From contig NZ_SACS01000007.1 in NCBI RefSeq assembly GCF_004005945.1, positions 1 to 64,000 on the forward strand: 64,000 bases of DNA. The letters run 5' to 3'. Both the position numbers and the translations under genes were made by a program. Under the pieces are notes generated by a model. The model saw nothing but the letters and a program-made list of their open reading frames with translations. It did not search any database and was not told the DNA's origin. Source of the stretch: Rheinheimera riviphila. GTDB lineage: Bacteria > Pseudomonadota > Gammaproteobacteria > Enterobacterales > Alteromonadaceae. Of the stretch, positions 1 through 9,108 are shown in pieces (positions within the stretch are counted from its first letter, which is position 1; every line of letters begins with the position of its first letter).

Positions 1-72
1 CCTCACTTCGACTTTCGGGCTTCTCAACCCCTCGTCGCTGCGAGGCGGCCATTTTAGTCAGTTTTCAGTTCG

Positions 73-78
73 TGTCAA
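73..78 (-). promoter_or_regulatory. rRNA operon promoter P2 (-35 73-78, -10 51-56)
   Basis: On the minus strand a perfect TTGACA (73-78) is followed after 16 bp by TAAAAT (51-56) and a GC-rich stretch. This is the arrangement of rRNA P2 promoters. Transcription would run left, off the window edge. A stem CCTCG/CGAGG at 30-45 lies in the presumed leader. The place next to murI matches E. coli rrnB, where murI abuts the 16S gene, which supports an rRNA operon beyond position 1. Confidence 0.75.
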
Positions 79-158
79 GCGTCTTTTTATCGACTATTTT
101 CACTTTCTTCAAACTCACTCAGTTCGCGGCTTTCGCTGCTCACCGTGGCATGGCGCGC

Positions 159-186
159 ATTATAGGGCGTATTTAAAATGACGCAA
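159..186 (-). promoter_or_regulatory. rRNA operon promoter P1
   Basis: On the minus strand TTGCGT (181-186), 16 bp, then a perfect TATAAT (159-164) and a GCGCGCC discriminator. The discriminator is the GC-rich type that makes rRNA promoters sensitive to ppGpp and initiating NTPs. An A/T-rich stretch upstream (about 190-220) could serve as an UP element. With P2 about 108 bp downstream this is a classical tandem P1/P2 pair. Confidence 0.75.
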
Positions 187-390
187 GCGGGAATTTGAAG
201 AATTTTATGCTTTTTGATTCAACTGCTTATTAAAAACGCGTTCTGGGCAAAATACCTGCAAAATTCATCTGAATATCCCCATTTTATAGGTTGGCGAACT
301 GATATTGACTGGTTAATATAGAATTTGACTACTATAAGTAGTTGGTTTTCCCATGTGTTCTTTTCACTCTTATGTATTTAGGAATTGCTT

Positions 391-885
391 ATGTCATCTA
401 GTTTACGAACTTCATTACCATTTACACTGGCTCTGGCCATCATTGTTTATCTCGTGTCGTCATTTTTACCTGCTGATTTGTTCTCACAAGCAACCGCTCT
501 GACCATCGGGGTGGTGATCGCGGGCGTTCTGGTTCCGTTGCTGATGGAATACAAACCTTTGCCTGCGACTTCAGGTGCTAAGGTACAAAAGGCAGCTGTT
601 GCTACTGCGTCTGGTGATACCGCCACTTTATATGTAGGTAATTTACCTTATCGTGCAAATGAAGAAGCAGTACGTGAGCTATTTCAGCAGTCCGGTGCTG
701 TAGTGAATGTACGTTTGATGAAGGATCGTCAGACCGGTCGTCGTCGTGGTTTCGGCTTTGTCGAAGTGGCAGCCAAAGACGCTAACAAGATGATCCAAAA
801 ATTAAACGACTTCGAATTTGAAGGCCGAACGTTAAAAGTCCGGGAAGCAAAAGAACGCCAGGATTCTGAAGACGGCGAAGAATAA
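391..885 (+). CDS. Membrane-anchored RRM-domain RNA-binding protein
   Basis: A 164-residue protein with two N-terminal hydrophobic segments (about residues 6-27 and 34-52) followed by one RNA recognition motif (about 72-150). RNP2 reads LYVGNL and RNP1 reads RRGFGFVEV, with the aromatic residues that stack on RNA bases intact. The likely role is single-stranded RNA binding at the inner membrane; the target is unknown. ATG 391 is preferred over an in-frame TTG at 385 because AGGA at 380-383 is correctly spaced. It converges with murI, leaving 2 bp between the stops. Bacterial RRM proteins are usually soluble and short, so the membrane anchor is the unusual part. Confidence 0.85.
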   Translation: MSSSLRTSLPFTLALAIIVYLVSSFLPADLFSQATALTIGVVIAGVLVPLLMEYKPLPATSGAKVQKAAVATASGDTATLYVGNLPYRANEEAVRELFQQSGAVVNVRLMKDRQTGRRRGFGFVEVAAKDANKMIQKLNDFEFEGRTLKVREAKERQDSEDGEE

Positions 886-887
886 GC

Positions 888-1673
888 TTATATAGCTAAC
901 GGCATTGGCCAGCAAAGGTGCTGGTCAAAGCCGAGTTCGGCCAGCCTTTCTACCTGAGTAGGTATCAACTCTCTGGTGCTGATAAAGGTATCACTTCCCC
1001 TTTCAATATGAACCGGCCAATCCGCGACTAATTGCGCCACACGATTTCCAATCGCCAATCCGGTATCGAGCAGTACTGTTTCTTCAGATAAAGTGGCTTT
1101 AATCTCTGCTGATAAAAACGGGAAATGGGTGCACCCCAATACAACGATGTGTCCGGCGCTATCAGGGATTGGACTCACCGTTAAAATGTCAGCGACCTGC
1201 TGACGAACGTCTGTGCAATACCACACTTTCTCCTCAGCCAGGCGCACCAGCTCACTACTTCCCACTTTAATGACGGTCTGAGTCGGAGCGAACTGCTGAA
1301 TTAATCCCTGTAAATAGTCACTGTTACAAGTTGCCGGGGTGGCCAACACCGAAAATGACATTCCTTTACTTAGCGCCGCCGCCGGTTTAATTGCCGGCAC
1401 CACGCCAACAAAGGGCACGCTAAAGTGCTGTCGCAGATAGTCCACTGCCTGGGTTGTTGCGGTATTACAGGCGATGACGATTAACTCGGCGCCTTGTTCA
1501 ATCAGATAAGCCGACAATTGCAGTAGTCGTTGCTGGATAAAACTCTCGGATTTTTCACCATAGGGTAAGTATTTATTGTCCATCAGGTAGGTGTAACGCG
1601 CAGGAACCCGCAGCTTTACATGCTGATAAACGCTTAGCCCGCCAACACCACTGTCGATAAACCCAATGTGCAT
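888..1673 (-). CDS. murI: Glutamate racemase
   Basis: Interconverts L- and D-glutamate, supplying D-Glu for peptidoglycan in the cytoplasm. The 261-residue length is normal for the family. The N-terminal DSGVGGLS motif (residues 7-14) and both catalytic cysteines are present: Cys69 in CNTAT and Cys181 in GCTHFP. Cofactor-independent racemases use these two thiols as the acid/base pair. It lies between trmA (divergent) and an rRNA promoter, as in E. coli, although btuB is absent here. The ATG start gives a standard N-terminus (MHIGFIDSG). Confidence 0.96.
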   Translation of the reverse strand: MHIGFIDSGVGGLSVYQHVKLRVPARYTYLMDNKYLPYGEKSESFIQQRLLQLSAYLIEQGAELIVIACNTATTQAVDYLRQHFSVPFVGVVPAIKPAAALSKGMSFSVLATPATCNSDYLQGLIQQFAPTQTVIKVGSSELVRLAEEKVWYCTDVRQQVADILTVSPIPDSAGHIVVLGCTHFPFLSAEIKATLSEETVLLDTGLAIGNRVAQLVADWPVHIERGSDTFISTRELIPTQVERLAELGFDQHLCWPMPLAI

Positions 1674-1845
1674 AGATCATTATCTCATAAACACGACCAA
1701 CCTATTGTGCCAGAACCGACAGCTGCATACAGCAATTCAATGCGGGAACTTCGCTGAGCGCTATCTCTGCTTATATAAAGCAGCGAATTTGGATCTTTGC
1801 CGAAAAACTCATAGAATAGCCGCCCTTTTAGAATGAGACGTCAAG

Positions 1846-2940
1846 ATGCAATTAGGTCAGGTTTTCCCAGCACAATATCAGGCGTTACTCGACAGCAAAG
1901 TCAGTGAAATGCAGCAGCTGTTTCGCCCCTTTGGTATTGAGCAGACCGAAGTGTATCCTTCAAGCCCCGAACATTACCGGTTGCGTGCTGAGTTTCGGAT
2001 TTGGCATGAAGGAGATGACATGTTTCATATCATGTTTGACCCAATCACCAAGTCGAAGCAGCGCATCGACTATTTCCCAATCGCCTGTAAAACCATCGCC
2101 GATTTTATGCCGGTATTACTCGATGCGCTGAAAAAGCGGCCTTTGCTGCGCAATCGTCTGTATCAAATCGATTATTTAGCCAGTTTAACTGGCGAATTGT
2201 TGGTGAGCCTGATTTATAAAAAGCCTATTCCGGCAGAATGGCAAGCTGAAGCGGCCGCGTTAAAAGCTGAATTGTCGTCAATTCAGCACGTCGATTTTAT
2301 TGGCCGGGCGCGTAAACAAAAAATCCTGGTTGATCGAGACCACTTGATTGAGACATTGCAGGTTCAAAACCGTCAGCTGCAGTATCAGCAAATTGAAAAC
2401 AGTTTTACCCAGCCAAATGGTGAAGTGAACCAACAGATGCTGGGTTGGGCCTGCGATATCGCGAAGCAGCTGCAAGGTGATTTATTGGAGTTGTATTGTG
2501 GCAATGGCAATTTTTCTTTAGCGCTGGCGCCTTATTTTAACCAGGTGATCGCCACAGAGATTGCCCGTTCTTCGATCCGCTGTGCTGAACACAACATCAC
2601 ACTGAACAACATCAATAATGTGCAAGTGTTACAGATGTCGGCTGAAGATGTCAGTGCGGCACTGGCGCAAGGTCAGAAACTAAAAAGTATTGATTTAGCG
2701 GGTCTTGCGTTAAATACCATTTTGGTTGATCCGCCACGCGCCGGACTGGATCCTGCGACAGAACAACTGGTCAGTCGTTTTGAGGACATTATTTACATAT
2801 CCTGCAACCCACAAACGCTGGCACTGAATCTGGAAACCTTGTGTAAAACCCACCAGGTGCAACAGTTTGCGTTATTCGACCAGTTCCCTTACACCCATCA
2901 TATTGAATGTGGTGTGTGGCTCAAAAAAATCACTCTTTAG
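1846..2940 (+). CDS. trmA: tRNA (uracil-5-)-methyltransferase
   Basis: SAM-dependent enzyme making the m5U54 (T54) of the tRNA T-loop. It has 364 residues against 366 in E. coli. The SAM-binding [11 protein letters not shown], the DPPRAGL motif and the nucleophilic Cys (about residue 320, SCNPQTL) are all visible, and the C-terminal HHIECGVWL carries the catalytic-base Glu. No TRAM domain or FeS cysteines are seen at the N-terminus, which separates it from RlmC/RlmD. Its 3' end overlaps the convergent fabR by 11 bp. It is divergent from murI with 172 bp between them. Confidence 0.96.
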   Translation: MQLGQVFPAQYQALLDSKVSEMQQLFRPFGIEQTEVYPSSPEHYRLRAEFRIWHEGDDMFHIMFDPITKSKQRIDYFPIACKTIADFMPVLLDALKKRPLLRNRLYQIDYLASLTGELLVSLIYKKPIPAEWQAEAAALKAELSSIQHVDFIGRARKQKILVDRDHLIETLQVQNRQLQYQQIENSFTQPNGEVNQQMLGWACDIAKQLQGDLLELYCGNGNFSLALAPYFNQVIATEIARSSIRCAEHNITLNNINNVQVLQMSAEDVSAALAQGQKLKSIDLAGLALNTILVDPPRAGLDPATEQLVSRFEDIIYISCNPQTLALNLETLCKTHQVQQFALFDQFPYTHHIECGVWLKKITL

Positions 2941-3538
2941 GACGACGGCCATAACCAGCCGCGCCATGCGCCAGCCATCGCAGCTGCGTAATGGTGCGGT
3001 GGGTGATTTGCAGCCGTAACTCCGGGCTCGCATCCAGCGCATCGGCACCAGCATGAAACACTAACGTCACCATCGCTTCGGCCTGTACCTGGGCGAACTC
3101 GTCCGGGCAGGCGGTTTCTTTACGCAAATAATCGGCAAGTTCAGCACAAAAATGTTGGATTTCCCTAGCCACCGCACGTCGGAACGGTGCCGAAGTTCCG
3201 GAACGTTCGCGCAACAACAATCTGAACACATTGCTGTTTCCGACCACAAATTCCATAAAGGTTTCGATCGATGTCCGGATCACGCTGCCGTTTTTTTCAA
3301 TCCGGTGCCTAGCCTGGCGCAATAATTGTCGTAACATCAAACCAGCTTCATCGACCAAAGTTAAACCCAGTTCATCCATATCGGCAAAATGGCGGTAAAA
3401 CGAAGTTGGCGCTATGCCGGCTTCGCGCGCGACTTCGCGTAAACTCAGGCTGGAAAAGCCCTTATCCGGACTTAACTGGGCAAAAGCGGCATCGATAATG
3501 GCGCGGCGGGTGCGCTCTTTTTGTTGGGCTCTGGTCAC
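2930..3538 (-). CDS. fabR: TetR-family repressor of unsaturated fatty acid synthesis
   Basis: A 202-residue TetR regulator with an N-terminal helix-turn-helix (about residues 25-50, [21 protein letters not shown]), closely resembling E. coli FabR. FabR-family proteins sense the saturated/unsaturated acyl-CoA or ACP ratio and repress unsaturated fatty acid genes. The start is GTG, supported by AGGAAG 5 bp upstream; no ATG fits. It is divergent from a delta-9-type desaturase with a perfect palindromic operator between them (3603-3624), so it most likely controls that gene and itself. The role matches DesT of Pseudomonas by context. Confidence 0.92.
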   Translation of the reverse strand: MTRAQQKERTRRAIIDAAFAQLSPDKGFSSLSLREVAREAGIAPTSFYRHFADMDELGLTLVDEAGLMLRQLLRQARHRIEKNGSVIRTSIETFMEFVVGNSNVFRLLLRERSGTSAPFRRAVAREIQHFCAELADYLRKETACPDEFAQVQAEAMVTLVFHAGADALDASPELRLQITHRTITQLRWLAHGAAGYGRRPKE

Positions 3539-3563
3539 GTGAACTTCCTGTGCTGAAGGAATA

Positions 3564-3592
3564 ACATTTTATACCTTGACCTGATGAAATTG
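3564..3592 (-). promoter_or_regulatory. Candidate fabR promoter
   Basis: On the minus strand TTCGCA (3587-3592, 4/6 match to -35), 17 bp, then TATAAA (3564-3569). The FabR-type palindrome lies about 10 bp upstream of this -35, which would permit autoregulation. Confidence 0.45.
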
Positions 3593-3603
3593 CGAAGTAA
3601 AAT
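3576..3603 (+). promoter_or_regulatory. Desaturase promoter
   Basis: TTGACC (3576-3581), 16 bp, TAAAAT (3598-3603). The predicted start near 3610 falls inside the FabR palindrome, so a bound repressor would block initiation. The resulting leader would be only about 25 nt. Confidence 0.6.
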
Positions 3604-3624
3604 TAGCTTACATCTGTAAGCTAA
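3603..3624. promoter_or_regulatory. FabR-type operator (perfect 10-bp inverted repeat)
   Basis: Left arm TTAGCTTACA (3603-3612), 2-bp centre TC, right arm its exact reverse complement (3615-3624). The core AGCTTACA-N2-TGTAAGCT resembles the AGCGTACA-type half-sites of FabR/DesT operators. It lies between the divergent fabR and desaturase genes and overlaps the predicted desaturase transcription start. Confidence 0.8.
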
Positions 3625-3635
3625 CTGTTCCTAAA

Positions 3636-4775
3636 ATGCCTAAACCACCGATTATCTGGACTAACGTCCTCATCTTTAGCATTACATTCTTGATCGCCGC
3701 GATTGCTGTCCCTTATTACGCCATCACCGTTGGCTTTAGCTGGCTGGAAATCACCGCCACTATTGTATGCCTTGGTTATTGTGGCATGTCGATTACCGCT
3801 GGTTATCATCGGTTATGGGCGCACAAGACTTACGAAGCACATCCGGTGTTGCAGTGGTTCTTTGCCATTGGTGGTGCTTTTGCATTACAAAACAGTGCAT
3901 TGCATTGGTCTTCCGACCATCGGGTGCATCATAAGTTTGTCGACCAGAACGATAAAGACCCCTACTCAGCACAACGTGGATTCTGGTATAGCCATATCGG
4001 CTGGATGCTGCGCGAATATCAAAGCCAGCGTTATAGCGATTACAGCAATGTCCGCGATCTGCAAAACAACCCGATTGTGATGTGGCAGCACAAACATTAT
4101 CTGGCGCTGACCATCGCCACCAATTTTGGTATTCCATTGTTTCTTGGTTTTTTAAGCGATAGCTATATCGGCATGTTGCTCAGTGTCGGCGTGCTGCGAT
4201 TAGTACTCAGTCATCATTTTACGTTTTTCATTAATTCATTGGCTCATATTTGGGGCAGCCAGCCTTATACTGATCAGAACAGTGCTCGCGACAACGGCGT
4301 ACTAGCATTTTTGACTTACGGTGAGGGTTACCATAATTTCCATCATATCTTCGAATATGACTATCGCAATGGCATTCGCTGGTGGCAATTTGACCCAACC
4401 AAATGGCTGATCAAAAGTTGTTCCTGGTTAGGCCTAACCCGTAATTTGAAAATCTGCCCGGAAGATCGGATCATCAAAGCCAAAGCCTTAATGCAGCTCA
4501 AACGCGCTCAGGCCAAAGCGATGCTGCTGCCAGACGCTGAACAATTACTGCAGCGGATGGAACACGAATATGCGTTGTTGCTGGAACGGATGCAGGCTTA
4601 TTACGAAGTGCAGAAACAATTGATGCAGCAACGAAAAGAACTGTTACAACAGCGAAAAGCGCAGTTGTTACAGCAATATAGTGATTTTGATATCCGTAAA
4701 AATTACGCCGAAATGAAACACAACTGGCAACAGCAGCAACAACAGTGGCAGAATTTCATTCAGCAGTACGCGTAA
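3636..4775 (+). CDS. Membrane fatty acid (acyl-CoA delta-9-type) desaturase
   Basis: Introduces a double bond into acyl chains using a di-iron centre at the membrane. The three histidine boxes are present: HRLWAH (58-63), HRVHH (95-99) and HNFHH (233-237), within the usual membrane segments. Residues after about 290 form a hydrophilic, glutamine-rich, probably coiled-coil tail of about 90 residues beyond the desaturase core. ATG 3636 follows the FabR operator by 11 bp and has no clear Shine-Dalgarno sequence, so translation may rely on a short leader. Divergence from fabR points to repression when unsaturated acyl chains are plentiful. The electron donor is not encoded nearby. Confidence 0.92.
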   Translation: MPKPPIIWTNVLIFSITFLIAAIAVPYYAITVGFSWLEITATIVCLGYCGMSITAGYHRLWAHKTYEAHPVLQWFFAIGGAFALQNSALHWSSDHRVHHKFVDQNDKDPYSAQRGFWYSHIGWMLREYQSQRYSDYSNVRDLQNNPIVMWQHKHYLALTIATNFGIPLFLGFLSDSYIGMLLSVGVLRLVLSHHFTFFINSLAHIWGSQPYTDQNSARDNGVLAFLTYGEGYHNFHHIFEYDYRNGIRWWQFDPTKWLIKSCSWLGLTRNLKICPEDRIIKAKALMQLKRAQAKAMLLPDAEQLLQRMEHEYALLLERMQAYYEVQKQLMQQRKELLQQRKAQLLQQYSDFDIRKNYAEMKHNWQQQQQQWQNFIQQYA

Positions 4776-4802
4776 CTACGTCACACTATTGATTCTTCGA
4801 CG

Positions 4803-4826
4803 AAAAGGCAACGCAAGTTGCCTTTT
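4803..4826. terminator. Hairpin terminator between desaturase and sthA
   Basis: Perfect 10-bp stem AAAAGGCAAC / GTTGCCTTTT with a GCAA tetraloop; the T-run closes the right arm. Confidence 0.75.
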
Positions 4827-4897
4827 CTGCTTTAGCTTGCAGAAACTATACTGCTATTATCAGTAACTAAATACCACCACCGGAATAGGGAACTGCT

Positions 4898-6319
4898 GTG
4901 CCTGCAAAATCTACGTCTGCCAAACCAACATACCAATATGATGCCATTATCATTGGCACCGGCCCAGGCGGTGAAGGGGCAGCGATGAACCTTGCGAAAA
5001 GTGGCAAGTCCGTTGCTGTGGTTGAGCGTCACGATCAGGTTGGCGGCGGTTGTACCCATTGGGGCACTATTCCATCCAAAGCATTACGCCATTCGGTCAG
5101 TCGTTTTATCGAATACAACGAAAACCCGTTGTTTCAAATGGAAAATCAGTCATCTAATCTGACCTTTCCACAAATACTGAAACATGCCGCCGGGGTTATT
5201 CGTAAGCAAGTCCGGTTACGCAGCAGTTTTTATGACCGCAACCGGGTTGAGGTATTTGCCGGTGAAGCGTCATTTGTGGATGCTCATACCATCAAAATCA
5301 CCCCACCGACCGGTCCAGAGCGATTAATCACTGCCGAGACCATCGTACTTGCTACCGGTTCGCGGCCCTACCGCCCAACTAGCGTTGATTTTAATCATCC
5401 CCATATTTTCGACAGCGACACCATTTTGTCGCTGCAAGACGACCCACGGCACATCATCATTTTTGGCGCCGGGGTAATCGGCTGTGAATATGCTTCAATA
5501 TTTCGCGGTCTTGGCGTCAGAGTGGATTTGGTAAATACCCGGGATCGACTGTTATCCTTTATGGATGCCGAGATTTCCGATGCGCTGAGTTATCACTTCT
5601 GGAATTCTGGCGTCACCATCCGCCACGGCGAAGAATTTGAATCGATTGAAGGTTTGCCAGATGGCGTTATTCTGCACCTGCAATCCGGCAAAAAAATGAA
5701 AGCAGACTGTATTTTGTTTGCCAACGGTCGCACCGGTAACACCGATACCTTAAACCTCGCATCCGTCGGGCTTAAAGCGGACAGTCGTGGGCAGCTGAAA
5801 GTAAATGCTAAATATCAGACTGAAGTTTCAAACATTTATGCCGTCGGCGATGTAATTGGTTATCCAAGTTTGGCCAGCGCCGCTTATGATCAAGGCCGCA
5901 TCGCCGGACATGCCATTATTCATGGCGATTGTCCAACCCAGTTAATCGAAGATATTCCGGTTGGCATTTACACCATCCCGGAAATGAGTTCGGTGGGTAA
6001 AACCGAACAACAGCTGACTGCCGCCAGAATTCCCTATGAAGTTGGTCGTGCGCAGTTTAAACATCTGGCGCGGGCGCAAATTGCCAATACCAGTGTCGGC
6101 AGCCTGAAATTGTTGTTTCATCGGGACACCAAAGAAATACTGGGTATTCATTGTTTTGGTGAGCGCGCTGCAGAAATTGTCCACATCGGTCAGGCCATTA
6201 TGATGCAAAAGAATGGTGGCAATAACGTCGAGTACTTTGTACATACTACCTTTAACTACCCCACGATGGCGGAGGCCTATCGGGTGGCTGCGATGAACGG
6301 ACTAAACCGATTGTTTTAG
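4898..6319 (+). CDS. sthA: Soluble pyridine nucleotide transhydrogenase
   Basis: Cytoplasmic FAD enzyme that moves reducing equivalents between NADPH and NAD+, mainly draining NADPH. It has 473 residues (E. coli 466). The FAD-binding GTGPGG is at 20-25, the NAD(P) Rossmann motif GAGVIG lies mid-protein, and the dimerisation domain is C-terminal. The dihydrolipoamide-dehydrogenase redox pair is reduced to one cysteine: [13 protein letters not shown] has Cys52 but Thr57, which is typical of SthA and not a defect. The start is GTG with AGGGA 7 bp upstream; no closer ATG exists. It neighbours fabR as in enterics. Confidence 0.95.
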   Translation: MPAKSTSAKPTYQYDAIIIGTGPGGEGAAMNLAKSGKSVAVVERHDQVGGGCTHWGTIPSKALRHSVSRFIEYNENPLFQMENQSSNLTFPQILKHAAGVIRKQVRLRSSFYDRNRVEVFAGEASFVDAHTIKITPPTGPERLITAETIVLATGSRPYRPTSVDFNHPHIFDSDTILSLQDDPRHIIIFGAGVIGCEYASIFRGLGVRVDLVNTRDRLLSFMDAEISDALSYHFWNSGVTIRHGEEFESIEGLPDGVILHLQSGKKMKADCILFANGRTGNTDTLNLASVGLKADSRGQLKVNAKYQTEVSNIYAVGDVIGYPSLASAAYDQGRIAGHAIIHGDCPTQLIEDIPVGIYTIPEMSSVGKTEQQLTAARIPYEVGRAQFKHLARAQIANTSVGSLKLLFHRDTKEILGIHCFGERAAEIVHIGQAIMMQKNGGNNVEYFVHTTFNYPTMAEAYRVAAMNGLNRLF

Positions 6320-6348
6320 TAAAGTAGCTATCGTTAATGAAATCCTTA

Positions 6349-6375
6349 AAACGGCGCAAAAATGCGCCGTTTTTG
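6349..6375 (+). terminator. Rho-independent terminator of sthA
   Basis: Stem ACGGCGCA (6351-6358) / TGCGCCGT (6363-6370) with an AAAA loop, followed by a T-run. It is only about 70 bp from the next start, so it separates sthA from the Sel1 gene. Confidence 0.85.
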
Positions 6376-6442
6376 TTTTGTTTTGTCGAATAAACCGTTG
6401 TACACTCGAAAAAAACACCAAAATAATCACAGGAGTGCAAGC

Positions 6443-7804
6443 ATGTTTCTGAAACGTTGTTGCTGCTTTTTGCTGGCGATAGGTTTAAGCACTGGCGCTC
6501 AAGCAGATTTCGCTGCTGCTTTTAAACTTTATCAGAACGAAGACTACCAACAAGCCTTGCCTCAGTTAACCAATTTGGCTCGTCTTGGCCACCCGCACGC
6601 CCAATTATTGCTGGCTGACAGCTACCAGTATGGTAAGGGTGTTGACGTTGACATTAATCAGGCCTACGCCTGGGCTTTGACCGCCAGAGAGTTTCAACAG
6701 CCTGGGGCTGCCGAGAAATATATCGAGCTGCGTAACTTGCTGCCATCGCGCCGGATTGGTAAACAAGCTTATGTCGAGGTCAGTCAGAACTATGGTGCAT
6801 TGGCGTTAAAAGGTAACTTGTACCCCATCGTTCATAATTTGTATCAACGTCCACAGCAAATTAAACCATTGCGCCAGCCAAAACCTGATTACGAGCAACG
6901 CAATGGCGCTGTTGCCTGGGCTGTCGTCATGTTTGATATCAATGAAAATGGTCAGGTAGAAAACAGTAAAGTCGCCTTATCCTACCCGCCTGCAGTGATC
7001 GATGAAGAAGTGATCGCGGCAATTAACAAATGGACTTACGTGCCACCACGCAATGCTTATGGTGACGCCATCCGTCTTGATCATCAAACTCACGTCTTCA
7101 GCACTAAAAAGTTATCATCGGCGAAACGTAAAGTTCAACTGGAACATCAGACCTATATTGATGCCGTCAAAAAAGCGGCCGATGCCGGGTTTGCCGAGTA
7201 CCAATACAAATATGGCCTTATTGTGCAGGCCGGTTTAGTAAAAGGTGAAAAAGCCCTCGATTGGTACCTGAAAGCGGCGATCAACGGTAATCAGTTGGCA
7301 CAGTTTAATATCGCACAATGTGTATTAAACGGCAGCCAATGTGATAAGGACGGCAACAAAGCGATTAACTGGCTGACTTTCGCTGCCAAAGACGGTAATA
7401 ATCCTCAGGCTAGCTATTTATTGGCGCAGCAGTTATTGGACAGTGACAATATTCAGTTTGATCCGGAACGCGCCGCACAGTATTTGGCGCAAGCTGCCGA
7501 GCAAAATTATGGGCCGGCGATAGTCGAATATGCTTCGCTGCTGGCGATGTCGGATAATCCGAAACTGCGCAGCGCCGAAAAAGCGATTCAATTGGCAGAA
7601 GCTGGGTTAAAACAAGATTCGGACAACCCGAAATTGTTGTCAACGATTGGTATTGCCTTGATCGAACAAGGAAAGCAACAACGGGGTGAAGCGATGCTGC
7701 AACAAGCGATTGAAGCGGCTGAAGATAGAAACTGGGCCACTGACAACTATCGCGAATTATTGACCGAATATGCTGGTCAGCTACAAACCGCAGAACAACC
7801 CTAA
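6443..7804 (+). CDS. Secreted Sel1-repeat protein with an internal TonB C-terminal-like domain
   Basis: A 453-residue exported protein. The signal peptide ends near AQA-DF (about residue 22). One Sel1-type repeat (about 40-80) precedes a TonB-C-like segment (about 150-215, with INENGQV and INKWTYVPP), followed by several more Sel1/TPR-like repeats (about 245-440). Sel1 repeats mediate protein contacts; the TonB-like fold here lacks the proline-rich linker and membrane anchor of a real energy transducer, so a periplasmic scaffold role is more likely than TonB function. ATG 6443 is chosen because AGGAG lies 6 bp upstream and it starts the signal peptide. Its ligand cannot be told. Confidence 0.8.
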   Translation: MFLKRCCCFLLAIGLSTGAQADFAAAFKLYQNEDYQQALPQLTNLARLGHPHAQLLLADSYQYGKGVDVDINQAYAWALTAREFQQPGAAEKYIELRNLLPSRRIGKQAYVEVSQNYGALALKGNLYPIVHNLYQRPQQIKPLRQPKPDYEQRNGAVAWAVVMFDINENGQVENSKVALSYPPAVIDEEVIAAINKWTYVPPRNAYGDAIRLDHQTHVFSTKKLSSAKRKVQLEHQTYIDAVKKAADAGFAEYQYKYGLIVQAGLVKGEKALDWYLKAAINGNQLAQFNIAQCVLNGSQCDKDGNKAINWLTFAAKDGNNPQASYLLAQQLLDSDNIQFDPERAAQYLAQAAEQNYGPAIVEYASLLAMSDNPKLRSAEKAIQLAEAGLKQDSDNPKLLSTIGIALIEQGKQQRGEAMLQQAIEAAEDRNWATDNYRELLTEYAGQLQTAEQP

Positions 7805-7837
7805 ATTTCATTGTCGATTTACCCTTGCATCCAAATC

Positions 7838-7868
7838 AATCAAGGCGCATATAGCGCCTTGATTTTAT
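7838..7868. terminator. Bidirectional terminator between the Sel1 gene and hemE
   Basis: Perfect 11-bp stem (7838-7848 with 7854-7864) around ATATA, with A's before and T's after. It serves both convergent genes. Confidence 0.85.
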
Positions 7869-7893
7869 CTGGATAAACAACGAGATAATTCGT

Positions 7894-8967
7894 TTATAAA
7901 TCAGTATTAATATGATAAGTGCGGCTGAACGATTGCACTGCTTCAATAAAGACGCGCGCACGTTCTGGATCTACATCAGGTGTAATGCCATGCCCCAGAT
8001 TAAATACATGGCCAGAACCCTGACCATAACCATCCAGAATTGCCTGCACTTCCAGACGGATCCGCTCTGGTGAGCCCAGCAGAATTGCCGGGTCCATATT
8101 GCCTTGCAGCGCAACTTTATCGCCAACTCTAGCCCGGGCCAAACGAATATCCATAGTCCAGTCGATACCAATCGCATCACAACCGGTTTTCGCAATATCT
8201 TCTAACCACAAACCACCATTTTTGGTGAACAGCGTAACCGGCACCGGACGGCCATCAGCATGACGGGTCAGTCCTTCCACAATCTGTTGCATGTAGCTTA
8301 ATGAATACTCGCGATAAGCGTTTGGTGTTAACACGCCACCCCAGGTGTCAAAAATCATCACCGACTGCACGCCGGCAGCGATTTGCGCGTTCAGATACAA
8401 AATGACACTTTGTGCCAGCTTGTCGAGCAGAATGTGCACCACTTCCGGCTCACTGTACATCAGCTTTTTAATTTTTGAGAAGGTTTTGCTGCTACCGCCT
8501 TCCAGCATATAGGTTGCCAGCGTCCACGGACTGCCAGAAAAGCCGATTAAAGGTACGTCGCCATTTAATTCACGGCGAATGGTGCGCACGGCATCCATCA
8601 CGTATTTGAGTTCAACTTCAGGATCCGGAATAGGTAATTGCACCACGTCCATAAAGTCGTTCAGTTGTTTGGTAAATTTCGGGCCTTCGCCTTCACCAAA
8701 ATACAACCCCATCCCCATCGCATCCGGGATGGTCAGAATGTCGCTGAACAAAATCGCGGCATCCAATGGATAACGACGCAATGGCTGCAAGGTCACTTCA
8801 CAGGCCAGTTCAGGGTTTTTGCACAACGTCATAAAATCGCCAGCTTTGGCTCTGATCTCACGATACTCAGGTAAATACCGACCCGCCTGACGCATCATCC
8901 AGATTGGCGTACGGTCAACCGGTTGTTTTAACAGGGCGCGCAGGTAACGATCGTTTTTTAATTCCAT
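7894..8967 (-). CDS. hemE: Uroporphyrinogen decarboxylase
   Basis: Decarboxylates the four acetate side chains of uroporphyrinogen III to give coproporphyrinogen III in heme synthesis. The 357 residues match the family (E. coli 354). The N-terminal [18 protein letters not shown] signature (residues 19-36) holds the substrate-binding arginines, and [13 protein letters not shown] and the C-terminal FNLGHGI are also conserved. The gene is monocistronic by layout: a terminator lies downstream and a 240-bp gap with a candidate small RNA lies upstream. The organism also encodes heme A synthesis at the right end of the window. Confidence 0.97.
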   Translation of the reverse strand: MELKNDRYLRALLKQPVDRTPIWMMRQAGRYLPEYREIRAKAGDFMTLCKNPELACEVTLQPLRRYPLDAAILFSDILTIPDAMGMGLYFGEGEGPKFTKQLNDFMDVVQLPIPDPEVELKYVMDAVRTIRRELNGDVPLIGFSGSPWTLATYMLEGGSSKTFSKIKKLMYSEPEVVHILLDKLAQSVILYLNAQIAAGVQSVMIFDTWGGVLTPNAYREYSLSYMQQIVEGLTRHADGRPVPVTLFTKNGGLWLEDIAKTGCDAIGIDWTMDIRLARARVGDKVALQGNMDPAILLGSPERIRLEVQAILDGYGQGSGHVFNLGHGITPDVDPERARVFIEAVQSFSRTYHINTDL

Positions 8968-9073
8968 CTTGGCTCTACCATTAGGCTATGTTGAGTTATT
9001 TTAACAGCATAGCTGCAATGACACTATGTTTGCTGTTTAATGAATTTTTATCGCTTTTTGTGCGAACTTTGTC

Positions 9074-9102
9074 TTGCAGCCCGTCAACCCATCTGATATA
9101 AA
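9074..9102 (+). promoter_or_regulatory. Candidate promoter for a small RNA
   Basis: TTGCAG (9074-9079), exactly 17 bp, TATAAA (9097-9102), on the plus strand between two minus-strand genes. Transcription would start near 9109. Confidence 0.55.
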
Positions 9103-9108
9103 ACTGAC

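Larger units (their letters stand above)
1..390. other. Intergenic region: rRNA leader and promoters, upstream region of the RRM gene
   Basis: No coding gene is supported here. The left half is the rRNA leader and tandem promoters reading left. The right half is A/T-rich and serves the RRM gene reading right. A perfect inverted repeat ACTACT-ATA-AGTAGT lies at 328-342; it could be an operator, but no regulator can be assigned. Confidence 0.6.

Noticed and set aside
4898-6319. Dihydrolipoamide dehydrogenase or mutated redox enzyme
   Set aside because: Loss of the second active-site Cys (Thr57) is the normal SthA pattern, and length and neighbours fit sthA.
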